DNA of 64,000 nucleotides, taken from contig NZ_AEVS01000077.1 of assembly GCF_000189255.1 (NCBI RefSeq), positions 62,001 to 126,000 of the forward strand, written 5' to 3'. The translations under genes and the position numbers were made by a program. Shown here piece after piece: positions 42,129 to 51,550 of this stretch (positions within the stretch are counted from its first letter, which is position 1; each line of letters opens with the position of its first letter). Under the pieces are notes generated by a model that saw nothing but the letters and a program-made list of their open reading frames with translations, was not told where the DNA came from and ran no database searches. Source of the stretch: Vibrio brasiliensis LMG 20546 (GTDB lineage Bacteria > Pseudomonadota > Gammaproteobacteria > Enterobacterales > Vibrionaceae).

Positions 42129-43211
42129 ATGAATCAGCGTCAAAGCGAACAACAGCAATTTGAACTTAGTGGGGAAAACCTGATTGTCGGCGATGTGGAA
42201 CACTGCCCTATCGACCCAGAACAACTGGCTTCAACGACCAGTAATTCGCCTTATGTAGTGGAGACCTTTAACAGCGGACTGACGGCCGAAGTATTCCGTG
42301 TTCGTTTCGCAGGTAAAGATTACACGCTGAAGAAAAAGCGACCTCAGGCGAAGGTGCACAATCTTGATGGTCACTATTCGTTTCTCAATGAAGTGCAACG
42401 CCGAGCCGATTTCCAGCAGCGTAAAGATAATCCGGTTACTGCTGAGAAATTCGACAATATTGTCACTACGGTCTATGCCGACTATCGCCTCGGGATCATC
42501 TTGTCTGACTGGATTGAAGGCGAGCCTGTCCGCGCGATTTCAGTCAAAGTGCTTGAGCAGTTGTTCTCAACACTGACCGCGTGTGAGCAGATAGGTTTGT
42601 TTGAGTGGGATCTGTGCGCAGGTAACTTGTTATTGGATAGCAACGACAAACTATGGCTATTTGATTTTGGCTATATGTATCGTTTTGATCCACTTACTGA
42701 ACTCAATAGTAACGGCATGGAAGACCCGCTGTTCCAGTTTTGTGAGCGCTTCGAGACCCGTTTTCTCTCAGGCTGGTTGTTAGAACAGGGATATTCGGAT
42801 TCGCAGTCATTAGCCCTGTTTCGCAAGGTGAAACGTCAGGCGTTAAAGGCGCTCGTAGTTCAGTGTGACTGGCTACAAAGCCAAGGTGCGAGTTCGCAGG
42901 TCTTGGAGGCAAAGCTGAAGCAAATCACTGACTATAAGACGGCACTGGCAAGTGACCGACAACTGAAACTGCTGTTTCAGCAGGAGATGTTCCGCTCGCA
43001 TGTGCTGGACATTGAGGATGATTTGAGTGGCAAGAGTTGCACACCAACGACGCTCAAACGGGTAGAGGCTGTGCTGTCGATGATTGATGAAGGGTATTCT
43101 GCGCTGAAAGAGCAGGGGGCACTGTTTTATCACAATCAGGGTAAGAGCCAGTCAGACTTGACGGACTCTTACCGGGATACACTTGATCTGGTTAAGCAGT
43201 ACCAGATTTGA
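42129..43211 (+). CDS. Protein-kinase-fold phosphotransferase, uncharacterised
   Basis: A 360-aa protein with a kinase-like fold. The N-lobe lysine is likely in DYTLKKKRP; the catalytic loop is FEWDLCAGNLLLDSNDKLWLFDFGYMY, with Asp161 as catalytic base, Asn in place and a DFG motif for metal binding. After the kinase core comes a long, charged, helical C-terminal region. ATG 42129 has AGGAC upstream. It is divergent from the ABC-F leader. It resembles small-molecule (APH/HipA-like) or lipopolysaccharide-core kinases more than Ser/Thr kinases. Substrate unknown. Confidence 0.72.
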   Translation: MNQRQSEQQQFELSGENLIVGDVEHCPIDPEQLASTTSNSPYVVETFNSGLTAEVFRVRFAGKDYTLKKKRPQAKVHNLDGHYSFLNEVQRRADFQQRKDNPVTAEKFDNIVTTVYADYRLGIILSDWIEGEPVRAISVKVLEQLFSTLTACEQIGLFEWDLCAGNLLLDSNDKLWLFDFGYMYRFDPLTELNSNGMEDPLFQFCERFETRFLSGWLLEQGYSDSQSLALFRKVKRQALKALVVQCDWLQSQGASSQVLEAKLKQITDYKTALASDRQLKLLFQQEMFRSHVLDIEDDLSGKSCTPTTLKRVEAVLSMIDEGYSALKEQGALFYHNQGKSQSDLTDSYRDTLDLVKQYQI

Positions 43212-43231
43212 CGCTTGTTACTCAGAAATGA

Positions 43232-43576
43232 CTACTGAGCATTTTGCATTTCAACCAGACCGCCCGCATTGTGCAGGTTAGTAAAGCCTTGTGAAAGCAG
43301 ATATTGATAGGCTTGGCCGGAGCGGTTGCCGCTGCGACAGTAAAGTACGATCTGGCTATTCTTATCAATGCTGGCGAAGTGTGTTGCCAGTTGGGACAGC
43401 GGGTAGTTCACTGCGTTGTCCAAATGCCCGGCATCGAATTCCTGTGGGGTGCGAACATCGACAATTAATGCTCCTTGTTCAATCCACTGCCAGCCTTTCT
43501 CAGCACGCTCAGAAGCGAATGATGGGACACTAACGAAAGCTAATGCTGCCAGCAGCAGGGTGAGCGATTTGTTCAT
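43232..43576 (-). CDS. Periplasmic rhodanese (PspE-like)
   Basis: A 114-aa single-domain rhodanese with an N-terminal signal peptide ending at FASE (about residue 21). The active cysteine is in LYCRSGNRSGQA, and DVRTPQEFDAGHLDNAVNYP is the usual CH2A motif. It transfers sulfur from thiosulfate in the periplasm. Convergent with the kinase-fold gene. The protein has no PspA-type neighbours here. Confidence 0.92.
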   Translation of the reverse strand: MNKSLTLLLAALAFVSVPSFASERAEKGWQWIEQGALIVDVRTPQEFDAGHLDNAVNYPLSQLATHFASIDKNSQIVLYCRSGNRSGQAYQYLLSQGFTNLHNAGGLVEMQNAQ

Positions 43577-43858
43577 CTTGATTGGATCCTTTACTAATCA
43601 TTGCCTAAGCATATCCAACTGAGGGAATTTAGCCGCGATGCATTTCACAGATGTTTATTGATAATTCAAATACTGGATGCATAAGTCGTGAAATCAGTAA
43701 GGTGATGTTTTCCTCAGAATATAGCGCTTGTTCACTCATTGCTACAAAATATTTAACGCACAAGCATTCCCTGTTTGTCTATACTCATTTCAGGCTAGGT
43801 CATAACAATAATTCTACTTCATTCTTCGTACACACCATTTAGCCAATATAGGTATGAT

Positions 43859-45025
43859 ATGAAAATCGCAGTGGTAGGAATTGGTTATGTTGGATTGGCC
43901 AATGCTATTTTATTAGCCCAGCACAATAAGGTTACTTTGCTTGATATTGATGCCAGCAAGGTAGCGATGATTAATCAACATCAGTCACCAATTGAAGACG
44001 GCGACATCGAGGATTATCTCGCTCATCAACCTCTGCAACTCACTGCCACGACAGATGAGAAACTGGCTTACCAAGATGCAGATTTCATTATCATCGCCGC
44101 ACCGACTGACTACGACACAGAATCGCGTACTTTCGATACCACGATTGTAGATAGGGTGATGCAAAAAGCCATCGGTCTCAATCCTTCAGCCACCATAGTG
44201 ATAAAAAGCACCGTTCCGGTAAATTTTACCTATCAGGCAAGAGAGCGTTATCAACAGCCTAGTATTCTTTTTTCGCTCGAGTTTCTTCGAGAAGGTAAAG
44301 CCTTACATGACTGTTTGTATCCATCGCGAATCATTGTTGGAGGCCTTTCTCATCAAGCAAAGGTATTTGGCCAATTGCTACAACAAGGAGCCAAAGTCGA
44401 CAATCCGCCAGTTATCTACACTCATTCATGTGAAGCAGAGTCAATCAAGCTGTTTGCCAATACGTTTCTCGCCATGCGGGTGGCGTTTTTTAATGAGTTG
44501 GATACCTATGCAGAGGTGAACCAGTTAGACAGTAAAGACATTATCGAAGGCGTCTGCCATGATCCTAGAATCGGTCATCACTACAACAACCCATCATTTG
44601 GTTATGGGGGGTACTGCTTGCCCAAGGACACTAAGCAGCTTCATAGCAACTTTGCTACGATTCCCAACCGGATGATCAGTGGTATCGTCGAAGCAAACTC
44701 GGTTCGCAAGGAGCATATTGTTAACGCTATAATGTCGCGTAAACCAGAGGTTGTAGGGATATATCGATTAATTACCAAAGTGGGTTCTGATAACTTCCGT
44801 TCATCGGCAATCCTGGGTGTGGTTGACCGGCTAATTGCTCATGGCATTCGAGTAGTGATCTTTGAGCCTAAATTATCTGAGCCATTCTTTCATCAGTGTG
44901 AAGTGATTCATCAGCTTGATGAGTTTAAACGTTCCGCGAGCTTGATAATCGCTAATCGATTTAACCAAGAGTTAGCTGATGTAGTAGACAGAGTCTACTC
45001 CCGAGATATCTATCAGACCGACTGA
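43859..45025 (+). CDS. ugd: UDP-glucose 6-dehydrogenase
   Basis: A 388-aa NAD-dependent enzyme that oxidises UDP-glucose to UDP-glucuronate. Visible are the Rossmann VVGIGYVGLANA, LFSLEFLREGKAL, the central helix ESIKLFANTFLAMRVAFFNELD, and catalytic Cys253 in GYGGYCLPKDTKQL. It precedes, in convergent orientation, the glycosyltransferase operon, so UDP-glucuronate or UDP-galacturonate is a likely precursor for that glycan. The 280 bp before it contain no gene and no strong signal that I can see. Confidence 0.95.
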   Translation: MKIAVVGIGYVGLANAILLAQHNKVTLLDIDASKVAMINQHQSPIEDGDIEDYLAHQPLQLTATTDEKLAYQDADFIIIAAPTDYDTESRTFDTTIVDRVMQKAIGLNPSATIVIKSTVPVNFTYQARERYQQPSILFSLEFLREGKALHDCLYPSRIIVGGLSHQAKVFGQLLQQGAKVDNPPVIYTHSCEAESIKLFANTFLAMRVAFFNELDTYAEVNQLDSKDIIEGVCHDPRIGHHYNNPSFGYGGYCLPKDTKQLHSNFATIPNRMISGIVEANSVRKEHIVNAIMSRKPEVVGIYRLITKVGSDNFRSSAILGVVDRLIAHGIRVVIFEPKLSEPFFHQCEVIHQLDEFKRSASLIIANRFNQELADVVDRVYSRDIYQTD

Positions 45026-45041
45026 GCGTATCGAGAAAAGT

Positions 45042-47291
45042 TTAGCAAATTCTTTGTTTACATTGTTGAATAATGCGCTCTGTCCAAGGATTACGTTGAG
45101 GGATCCTGTGACTGATAAAAATATGTCGTGCCCAACTGAGAGTGGTGAAGGTTTCAATCCTAGAGCGTAAATCACAGCCTGCTAACTCTTGGTAGCGTTG
45201 AATGAAGCGTTCAATTTTTAACTGAGCATAATCTGGCTCGTCAAACTGTCGCAAGCACTGCTCTTCAATATGAGCAATGAAGTTACCGATATCGAGTGCA
45301 GGGTCGCCGTTACACAATAGGTCTAGGTCGAGTAAGTAGACATGGTCATTATCGATAAGTACTTGATCATGATAGAAGTCACGATGAATGGTGGTCGGTG
45401 ATTTCAGTGCTTCAAGCTGGTTTATCTGTCGTTTGCAATGGCTAAGTACATCGAGAATATCATCACTGTTGTCTGGCAACCGAGTCGCCGCCTGATTTAA
45501 GTACTTCTCTAACAATTCAATCTCGTCTTGGTGGCTATGAGTGCGCTCTGTTGTCACATTGCTCGAATGAAGTTTGTAGAGTGTTTGGGCAATTCGTTCT
45601 GCGATCTCCCCATCATGGCAGAAATCATCGAAGCATATTGTTCCCGTCACTTTTTTCTGAAACCAGATATGGTGGCTTTTAGCATATCCCAAGGGGGATG
45701 GAACCATGATGCGATCACTATTGTTCTCGCCAAACTGATCCTGATACAGAGCATGATTTACGTTCCATGTGTGCTTATCAAAACGTTTTAGTCTGACCTT
45801 GCCTAAAATGGCGTGTTGCTCTCCATCAGGTTGTTTGAAGGTGTACTCAATCAGCATTCGCTTGCCAGGTTTATGGCGAACGACATCAATGTTGACCAGA
45901 GTGTCTTGGTTCGAGAAATGGCCAAGGTTATCTCTCAATAACTGAGTTGCACAGGGAGGATCGAGTAGTTCGGAAACTCTCGGGAGTGATTGTTCGGCAT
46001 CCGGTAAATTGATTAATAACTGATAAGTTGATAAGTGTTCGGCACAACGTTTAACTAACTGGTAAATCTTGCTTTTCCAGCTACATACAGCATTTCTAAA
46101 AGGGTGGTGTGATAGCTGCAACAAGCCTATTGCGCTAAACAATTCTACGTCGCTCTGGCGAAGAGCTCGTAGCTGTCGATAGCCTGCTAGCAATGCGCTT
46201 TGATAAGTTTGGGACTGCTCTGATGAAAGGGTGCCAAGTAGATGATCTCGTTCTAGATGGGCGATAAACAATCCCAAATCATAACCAGAAAACCAGTAAC
46301 AGACATCGTCCAGATCTATCAGGCGTATGCCTGATGTGGTAATTAAAACCTGTTTGGCGTAGAAGTCGCCGTGGATGACACTTCGTTCGGATTTAAGAGT
46401 GGTCAAAGCCGCGTGCAACTGGGATCTGATAGTGACGAGTTGCTTTTCAATGTCGGGTATCAGGTTGATTAAGCCTGATACACATTGATCGATACCGTAT
46501 ATAAAATCAGTGGTGGTTTTTTCAACGACCTTTTTTCGCTTTGAGTGTTGATGGAAATCCGCTAGGTATCGACCACACTCACGGAAAGGTGCTGGATTTA
46601 ATTCATTGCTATGGTAATAAAGAGTCAGGTTCTGACCATCAATCCAGCGATGAACAAGAAGACGATGTTTGCTACTGCGACCGACTACATCAAGTAAGTA
46701 ATCTGAATTCAGTTTTCTGCGCCGTGAAAGGTTAGCCAGTTGGTAACGCTGCTGAGTGTAGGCTTTTAACACCACGGATTCTCCAGAGTTCATTATCAGT
46801 CTGGCGACAAATCGCCTCTCTGGCTTGTATTGCAGAACCTCAATACTAGCGATTGAACGGTTAGTCATGGTGTTGGGGTATAACACACGAGTAAAAAGTT
46901 GCTGTAAAGCGGAGTGATCAACAAGACGTGTCAGAAGCTTTAGCTTGCCATCCAGAGGAAATGGATAGAGGACTAGCAATTTGTCGATGATCACGATTGG
47001 AGCCAATTGACGGGTCTTTCCTTCTGCTTCTATCCGGAGGAGCTTATCTCGATCGTTAATGGTAAAGGCTTTGGCATACCATTGACGAGAACCACTTAGA
47101 TCGTCGACCAGATATTTTACTAAGCAGTTAGTGGCCGGTTTATAACGAATGTAGATTTTGCTGACTGACTGGATACTGGCATCAGGAAAGCAGTTCTGCA
47201 TTAAGGACAACATTTTGCAGGGATCTAAAACCAGTGATAAACCGGTGATAGCCGACTCTCTGTTAATTAAGCTCGTATCTTCAGGCTCCAT
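45042..47291 (-). CDS. Tandem aminoglycoside-phosphotransferase-like (two-domain) protein
   Basis: A 749-aa soluble protein made of two APH-type kinase domains. Domain 1 (about 90-400) has VIHGDFYAKQV with catalytic Asp309, followed by RLIDLDDVCY. Domain 2 (about 450-749) has TIHRDFYHDQVLID with Asp638, followed by VYLLDLDLLCNGDPALDIGNF. Both Brenner-type motifs look intact. It is the last gene of a glycosyltransferase/ABC operon and directly abuts the ABC gene's stop (GGAGGATAAATG). It probably phosphorylates a sugar or lipid carrier of the glycan. A tandem duplicate of this fold is unusual. Confidence 0.8.
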   Translation of the reverse strand: MEPEDTSLINRESAITGLSLVLDPCKMLSLMQNCFPDASIQSVSKIYIRYKPATNCLVKYLVDDLSGSRQWYAKAFTINDRDKLLRIEAEGKTRQLAPIVIIDKLLVLYPFPLDGKLKLLTRLVDHSALQQLFTRVLYPNTMTNRSIASIEVLQYKPERRFVARLIMNSGESVVLKAYTQQRYQLANLSRRRKLNSDYLLDVVGRSSKHRLLVHRWIDGQNLTLYYHSNELNPAPFRECGRYLADFHQHSKRKKVVEKTTTDFIYGIDQCVSGLINLIPDIEKQLVTIRSQLHAALTTLKSERSVIHGDFYAKQVLITTSGIRLIDLDDVCYWFSGYDLGLFIAHLERDHLLGTLSSEQSQTYQSALLAGYRQLRALRQSDVELFSAIGLLQLSHHPFRNAVCSWKSKIYQLVKRCAEHLSTYQLLINLPDAEQSLPRVSELLDPPCATQLLRDNLGHFSNQDTLVNIDVVRHKPGKRMLIEYTFKQPDGEQHAILGKVRLKRFDKHTWNVNHALYQDQFGENNSDRIMVPSPLGYAKSHHIWFQKKVTGTICFDDFCHDGEIAERIAQTLYKLHSSNVTTERTHSHQDEIELLEKYLNQAATRLPDNSDDILDVLSHCKRQINQLEALKSPTTIHRDFYHDQVLIDNDHVYLLDLDLLCNGDPALDIGNFIAHIEEQCLRQFDEPDYAQLKIERFIQRYQELAGCDLRSRIETFTTLSWARHIFISHRIPQRNPWTERIIQQCKQRIC

Positions 47292-49115
47292 TTATCCTCC
47301 TAGTACCTGTTGTGTCGGAGAGTTGAACTGATCGAAGTAGAATCCTCTGCGTTGAATCAGCTCATGATGGTTACCTTGTTCGATAATTCTTCCCTGTCGC
47401 ATACAGATGATATGATCGCATTGAGCCGCAAACTGCATACGGTGAGTGACAAACAGAGTGGTAGAGTGATCAGCCAGCCTCATCAACGCCTCACTGACAT
47501 GTTTTTCAGTCATTGGGTCTAAGCCAGTGGTTGGTTCATCAAGAATGAGTATTGGCGCTTGTTTCAGAGCCGCTCTGGCGATGGCGATTCTCTGTCGTTG
47601 CCCCGCAGAAAGAGTGACTCCACGTTCACCAACATGAGTGTCATAGCCTTCGGGTAAGGAGATGATAAAGTCATGAATCTCAGCTTGTTTGGCAGCTTCT
47701 ATTACCCGCTCTACGCTAACTTCTCGTTGACCAATTGTTATATTATCGAAGATGGAAGTGGCAAATAATGCTGTCTCCTGCATGACAACTGATATTTGTT
47801 GGCGAACCGTTTCAAAGGTGTAGTCTCGTATATCCACGTTGTCGATCCTGACTGAGCCGGTTTGCGGGTCATGTAAACGTAGTAACAGGGCGATGAGGGT
47901 CGACTTACCACTACCTGAAGGCCCTACAATGGCGACTTTTTGGCCTTTGGCTATCTCTAACTCGATGTTTTCCAAATTAGTCACGTCATCATTAAGGTAA
48001 GAGAACTGGATATGATCAAAGTGAATATTGCCTGCCAGCGATGGAGCCTCAATCGCATCATGACGATTCTGAACATCCTTTTGTTGCTCAAGGACTGCTA
48101 ATACCCGTTCTCCGGCTGCCGCAGCTTTGGCTAGTCTGGCGGTATATTTGGTAAAGTCGCGAATTGGGCGAAAAACCCGTCTTAAGTAGTAAACGAAAAC
48201 TAATAACTCACCAAGACTTAAGCTGCCGCTAATGACAAGGTTGGCACCATACCACAGCACGAGTGCTGTGGAGATTGCCATCAGAATTTCGACACTGCGC
48301 TGCAATGAGGCCGCCAGCCTTTTCCCCTGTACGCCTTCCTTTAGGCTTTTGTTATTCGCCTGACCAAAGATAGTTGAGAACCGATCCTCTAAAGTCAGCG
48401 CTTGTACTGACTTGATGGCATGGATTGATTCTGACGCCGTAGCCGCCATAACGCCTTCTCTGTGGCGATTCTTGCGTGCAACCTTATGAATCTTTTTGCT
48501 TTTGCTCAGGGTGACCAACCATAACAGAGGCAAGGTAGATAAAGAGATCAAAGCCAGCTGCCAGTTAAGCCACAGCATAACGCCGACAATACAGATAAAA
48601 ATCAGACTGTTACCTATCAGTGGAACCGCAGCGGTAACAGATATTTCTTTCATCATCCCCATATCGCTGATAAGGCGTACGACCAGATCACCGCTGCGTT
48701 GTTGCTGGTGGTAAATGGTCGACAGACCTTGGATATGATTGAACACCTTACTGCGCAGACTAATGATGATGTGATTACCCGCTAAAGCCATCAACACTGT
48801 GGTGGTGTAAGTAAGCAGAGCACGGCACAAGATGATGATAACCAAAGCTCCTGCCAGCACAGCGAAGTAGCTGGAAAGAGGCAGAGAGGAGAGCAGTTCA
48901 AGATCTTTAGCTGTGTTGAATTGCGGTGATGCTAAACGGTCTACGATGTATTTGAGCGGCCAGGGTTCAAGCAGGCGCAGTAAGGTTTGGCCAAACAGGC
49001 AGGCAAACGCGCCTACAATCAGCCATTTACGCTGTTTTATGTAAGGCGTCACATAGTGAAAGAAGCGCACTAAACTCGGCAAGCTCTGTGTCAATCCTTT
49101 AGGCCTCGCCATCAT
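47292..49115 (-). CDS. ABC transporter, fused membrane and ATPase domains (MsbA/lipid-exporter type)
   Basis: A 607-aa half-transporter. The first 330 residues carry six membrane segments (e.g. LIVGAFACLFGQTLLRLLEPWP, VLAGALVIIILCRALLTYTTTV). The ATPase has Walker A GPSGSGKST, signature LSAGQRQRIAIARAALKQAP, Walker B ILILDEPTTGLDP and the H-loop VTHRM. It lies between two glycosyltransferases and the double-kinase gene, 1 bp after the former. It most likely exports the glycolipid or oligosaccharide made by the operon. Confidence 0.92.
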   Translation of the reverse strand: MMARPKGLTQSLPSLVRFFHYVTPYIKQRKWLIVGAFACLFGQTLLRLLEPWPLKYIVDRLASPQFNTAKDLELLSSLPLSSYFAVLAGALVIIILCRALLTYTTTVLMALAGNHIIISLRSKVFNHIQGLSTIYHQQQRSGDLVVRLISDMGMMKEISVTAAVPLIGNSLIFICIVGVMLWLNWQLALISLSTLPLLWLVTLSKSKKIHKVARKNRHREGVMAATASESIHAIKSVQALTLEDRFSTIFGQANNKSLKEGVQGKRLAASLQRSVEILMAISTALVLWYGANLVISGSLSLGELLVFVYYLRRVFRPIRDFTKYTARLAKAAAAGERVLAVLEQQKDVQNRHDAIEAPSLAGNIHFDHIQFSYLNDDVTNLENIELEIAKGQKVAIVGPSGSGKSTLIALLLRLHDPQTGSVRIDNVDIRDYTFETVRQQISVVMQETALFATSIFDNITIGQREVSVERVIEAAKQAEIHDFIISLPEGYDTHVGERGVTLSAGQRQRIAIARAALKQAPILILDEPTTGLDPMTEKHVSEALMRLADHSTTLFVTHRMQFAAQCDHIICMRQGRIIEQGNHHELIQRRGFYFDQFNSPTQQVLGG

Positions 49116-49116
49116 G

Positions 49117-50265
49117 TTACTCCGGAGCTAATCCTGACCAAGCCAGAATGTTGTCGACCCGTTGCTTCCAGCTATGGTGTGCCTGGGCTTCCCTTTGTGC
49201 AGCTTGTCCCCAGACTAAAGACATTGAACGATGAGTAACCATAAACTCCATCGCTTTGATAAGACCTTCTAGCTCTGATGCTGAACAGGTCAATCCTGTT
49301 TTTCCATCAGTGACAATATCACTGATTTGGCCAATGTCGCTGCCAATGACGGGTAATCCAGCCGCCATGTACTCATAGACTTTTAGTGGCGAAAAATAAA
49401 ACTCGATATCATCAGGGTATGGAGCGACACCGACATCCATTTGCTGATACATATTGATCATATTTGCGGGTTCAACTAACCCCGTTATTTCAATACAGTC
49501 AGCCAGTTTAAGTTCGATCACCTGACTGACGAGGGTATCTTTCATCGGACCATCGCCGACAATCAGCAATCGAGTTTGAGGATAACGCGAGTGTATTGCG
49601 GCGAATGCGGCAATCAACCTTTCCACACCATGCCACGGCTTGAGCGTACCGACGAAGCCAAAAGTAAACTGACAATGATTATCATGAGACACCTGCGCAA
49701 ATCGGTCTGTATTGACACCATTTGGCAGTACTTTCACTTTACCGTGAGCCTGAGGATAGCGTTCAACGTAGTCAGCGACTTGTTCTGATACAGTGAGAAT
49801 CAAACTGGCGTCGTCAAAGCAACGCTCGGTTACCGCAACTGCTGCATGTTGATCGATTAAGCCACGATACTTTTTCTGCTCCTCAATCAACGGAGCATTG
49901 ACCTCTAAAATCGCAGGGATGTGTCGGCTAGCCGCATAAGACATTCCTGCGTAACTCCATAATGAGTAACGTTCATAGACGAAGTCATACGGTTCTGAAC
50001 GTTCTAGCTCAGTCATCGTGGTTAGGTTATCGTCAATATCCGATTGCTCCCTTAAGGCTCTGTCAGTGAGCTTAGCGTGCCTGATACGGTGAACATCGAT
50101 TGGTTTTAAATCATCCGGGCATTGACCTCCCACTGCCGCAGCGTGGAGATCGACACCAATATCCGACTTGATCAAGGCGCGAGTTATTTCTTGAACGTGG
50201 AGCGAGCAGCCTTTGCTACCGAATACGGGCACACCTCGATCTGAACAAACATATGCAGCTTTCAT
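49117..50265 (-). CDS. Glycosyltransferase, GT4-like
   Basis: A 382-aa GT-B-fold glycosyltransferase of family 4. The N-domain has DRGVPVFGSKGCSLHVQE, and the C-domain FGFVGTLKPWHGVERLI, LLIVGDGP and the catalytic EX7E-type segment APYPDDIEFYFSPLKVYEYMAAGLPVI. ATG 50265 has GGAGG upstream; the frame's earlier start at 50286 lies in the preceding gene's stop. It probably retains the anomeric configuration; donor unknown. Confidence 0.92.
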   Translation of the reverse strand: MKAAYVCSDRGVPVFGSKGCSLHVQEITRALIKSDIGVDLHAAAVGGQCPDDLKPIDVHRIRHAKLTDRALREQSDIDDNLTTMTELERSEPYDFVYERYSLWSYAGMSYAASRHIPAILEVNAPLIEEQKKYRGLIDQHAAVAVTERCFDDASLILTVSEQVADYVERYPQAHGKVKVLPNGVNTDRFAQVSHDNHCQFTFGFVGTLKPWHGVERLIAAFAAIHSRYPQTRLLIVGDGPMKDTLVSQVIELKLADCIEITGLVEPANMINMYQQMDVGVAPYPDDIEFYFSPLKVYEYMAAGLPVIGSDIGQISDIVTDGKTGLTCSASELEGLIKAMEFMVTHRSMSLVWGQAAQREAQAHHSWKQRVDNILAWSGLAPE

Positions 50266-50285
50266 TTTTCCTCCGAGGACAGACA

Positions 50286-51470
50286 CTAAATAAACCGGAA
50301 CTGAGCGCGTATCTTTTTAGCGTTGGTGTGAATGTTGAACTGGCTTTCAATCAGTAAGCGTGCCTGCTGAGACAAGCTTATCCGGAGCTGCGTTTGTTTA
50401 AGTAACCTTTCCAGTGCGCCTGCCAGAGACTTAGGGTTACGCTGCTCAACCATTAACCCAGTCTGACCATCAAGAATAACTTCCGGAATGCCAGTGACAT
50501 CGGTTGAAACACAAGGAGTACCAAGCGCCATCGACTCAAGTAATACCGTCGGTAGCCCATCACGATTACCATCTTCTCCAACCACACACGGCGCGGCGAA
50601 CACAGCTGCTTGACGTAAGTGCTGTTTGATTTCTTGCTGAGGTAGCGAGCCTTTCAGAGTGACGATTTCTTGAAGTTCTAAAGCGTTTATTTGCTGTTGT
50701 AACTCATGTTTGAGCTCGCCATCTCCTATGATTTCACACTGGAAGTTCATCCCCTGAAGTTTCAGGTGTTGGCAAGCTGTAATAAGGTCACAGAACCCTT
50801 TTTTCTCGACCAGACGGCCAATGGCGCAAATCATGGGCTCTCGTTGTTCTGGAGAGCAGTAGGGAAACTGGTCTAAATCGAGACCGTTATAGATTTTGAC
50901 CACCTTTTCCCTGTTAACGGATAGCTCTTGGGTCAGATAACGGTAGTTAAAGTCACTGACGGTGATAGCACGTTTGGCTTGCTCAAACTTGGTTGCCAAT
51001 GCAGCAAAATCGTTGTCTTGATGAAAGATATCCTTGGCATGTGCCGTGAAGGAGAAAGGGACTCTGGTTATGGCTGAAGCGATTTGCGCGACCGTAGTGG
51101 AGGTGGTGGCAAAGTGTGCATGTAAATGGGTAATCTGCATTCGACCAATATATAGTGACAGTTCCAGCGCTTGCAGTACTTCTCGTACACTGGCGTTAGG
51201 GTATCTGCCTAATACCTGCCATGTTTCTGGATACCAACGGGCGGCTTTTTTTTGTCGTTCCCAAAATGTACTCGCTCTGTCAGCTTTGGCTGGCAGATAG
51301 GTGACCGGTGCTCTGACTTTGGCGATGATATCTTGAAAGTGTGAGTCTTGTGGCGGCAACAAGGCAAATATATGAACTTCAAGCCCTGCTTTTTCATGAG
51401 CTAAGATTTCATTGACGATAAATGTCTCTGAATAGCGCGGATATCGTTTGACGATATAGGCGACACACAT
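50286..51470 (-). CDS. Glycosyltransferase, GT4-like
   Basis: A 394-aa GT4 enzyme: VKRYPRYSETFIVNEILAHEKAG at the acceptor-side N-terminus, HLHAHFATTSTTVAQ, CAIGRLVEKKGFCDLI, and EX7E motif EDGNRDGLPTVLLESMALGTP. Part of the same leftward operon. ATG 51470 with AGGGGA upstream. Likely adds a sugar to the exported glycoconjugate. Confidence 0.92.
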   Translation of the reverse strand: MCVAYIVKRYPRYSETFIVNEILAHEKAGLEVHIFALLPPQDSHFQDIIAKVRAPVTYLPAKADRASTFWERQKKAARWYPETWQVLGRYPNASVREVLQALELSLYIGRMQITHLHAHFATTSTTVAQIASAITRVPFSFTAHAKDIFHQDNDFAALATKFEQAKRAITVSDFNYRYLTQELSVNREKVVKIYNGLDLDQFPYCSPEQREPMICAIGRLVEKKGFCDLITACQHLKLQGMNFQCEIIGDGELKHELQQQINALELQEIVTLKGSLPQQEIKQHLRQAAVFAAPCVVGEDGNRDGLPTVLLESMALGTPCVSTDVTGIPEVILDGQTGLMVEQRNPKSLAGALERLLKQTQLRISLSQQARLLIESQFNIHTNAKKIRAQFRFI

Positions 51471-51550
51471 AGGGGACTCCTTTTATTGAGTTGACCTTTT
51501 ATCCCTAACCAAGACCGTTCTTATTACTCACATCGACACTGAAGCTTCAA

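Noticed and set aside
50277-50288. Another GGACA repeat (AGGACAGACACT)
   Set aside because: It overlaps a stop and start between two glycosyltransferase genes and can occur by chance; not counted as a repeat copy.
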